From Planctomycetota bacterium (GTDB taxonomy: Bacteria; Planctomycetota; Phycisphaerae; Sedimentisphaerales; Anaerohalosphaeraceae), in contig QNBU01000073.1 in assembly GCA_003644215.1 (NCBI GenBank), positions 1 through 6,138 of the forward strand: a stretch of 6,138 nucleotides of DNA, written 5' to 3'. This document shows positions 6,077-6,138 of the stretch, one piece after another. Within the stretch, counting starts at the first letter, position 1. Each line of letters starts with the position of its first letter. Position numbers and translations under genes: made by a program. Under the pieces are notes generated by a model. The model was not told where the DNA came from. It made no database searches and was given only the letters and a program-made list of their open reading frames with translations.

Positions 6077-6138
6077 ATGAAACGGTTGGTGATGGGAAAT
6101 TCAGTGGAACAGGCAAAGAGTAGGTCTGTTCCCATAGA
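6077..6138 (+). CDS. Possible start of a downstream gene, cut by the window end
   Basis: A frame opens at ATG 6077, directly after an in-frame TAA (6074-6076), and stays open to the last base: 20 codons beginning MKRLVMGNSVEQAKSRSVPI. An in-frame ATG at 6092 is an alternative start. No good Shine-Dalgarno sequence precedes either (only CCAGAG about 5 nt before 6077). The N-terminus is polar and unstructured-looking and I do not recognise it. A regulator would fit the context, but nothing here shows that. It may be a chance frame. Confidence 0.2.
   Translation, partial: MKRLVMGNSVEQAKSRSVPI

Noticed and set aside
6046..6123. 25-codon frame overlapping the pump stop codon (ATGA)
   Set aside because: No Shine-Dalgarno sequence, no recognisable motif, no membrane segment, and short enough to occur by chance. 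Not listed as a gene.

Overview
The window holds one complete three-gene operon on the + strand. It encodes a tripartite RND-type efflux pump: an outer-membrane lipoprotein channel (OMF, NodT/OprM type, 366-1856), an inner-membrane-anchored periplasmic adaptor (MFP/HlyD type, 1881-3005) and a 12-TM RND transporter of the HAE-1 (AcrB-like) class (3005-6049). All three frames are intact. Spacing is tight (24 nt, then a 1-nt TAATG overlap) and each gene has an AGGAG ribosome-binding site 7-8 nt before its ATG, so co-transcription and coupled translation are likely. The gene order channel-adaptor-pump differs from the more usual adaptor-pump-channel.

Organism: a lipoprotein outer-membrane channel plus periplasmic parts requires a diderm (Gram-negative) bacterium. 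Base composition is moderate, with AT-rich intergenic DNA, and initiation signals are standard Shine-Dalgarno. I cannot fix the phylum from this sequence. The transporter carries an N-terminal LEDPEFTVKTA segment seen in a branch of HAE-1 pumps distinct from AcrB, which points away from the enterobacterial AcrB/MexB group, but that is only a family-level impression.

Layout. 1-365: gene-free, AT-rich leader with the only notable non-coding structure in the window: a 31-bp direct repeat in two copies exactly 94 bp apart, one copy completed into a perfect 8-bp inverted repeat; two further inverted matches to its core; and a cluster of short palindromes at 64-104. A weak promoter candidate lies just downstream of the second repeat copy. 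This looks like an operator region for a transcriptional regulator that is not in the window. 366-6049: the operon. 6050-6138: short tail with no convincing terminator; a reading frame opens at 6077 and runs off the window end, which may or may not be the next gene.

Working together: the RND trimer takes substrate from the periplasm or outer leaflet of the inner membrane using the proton gradient, the adaptor joins it to the channel, and the channel passes substrate across the outer membrane. Substrate cannot be read from the sequence. I do not see a new biological system. The points worth a second look are the repeat/operator cluster, an Asp-Asn (instead of Asp-Asp) TM4 motif in the pump, and a run of ten G inside the channel gene.
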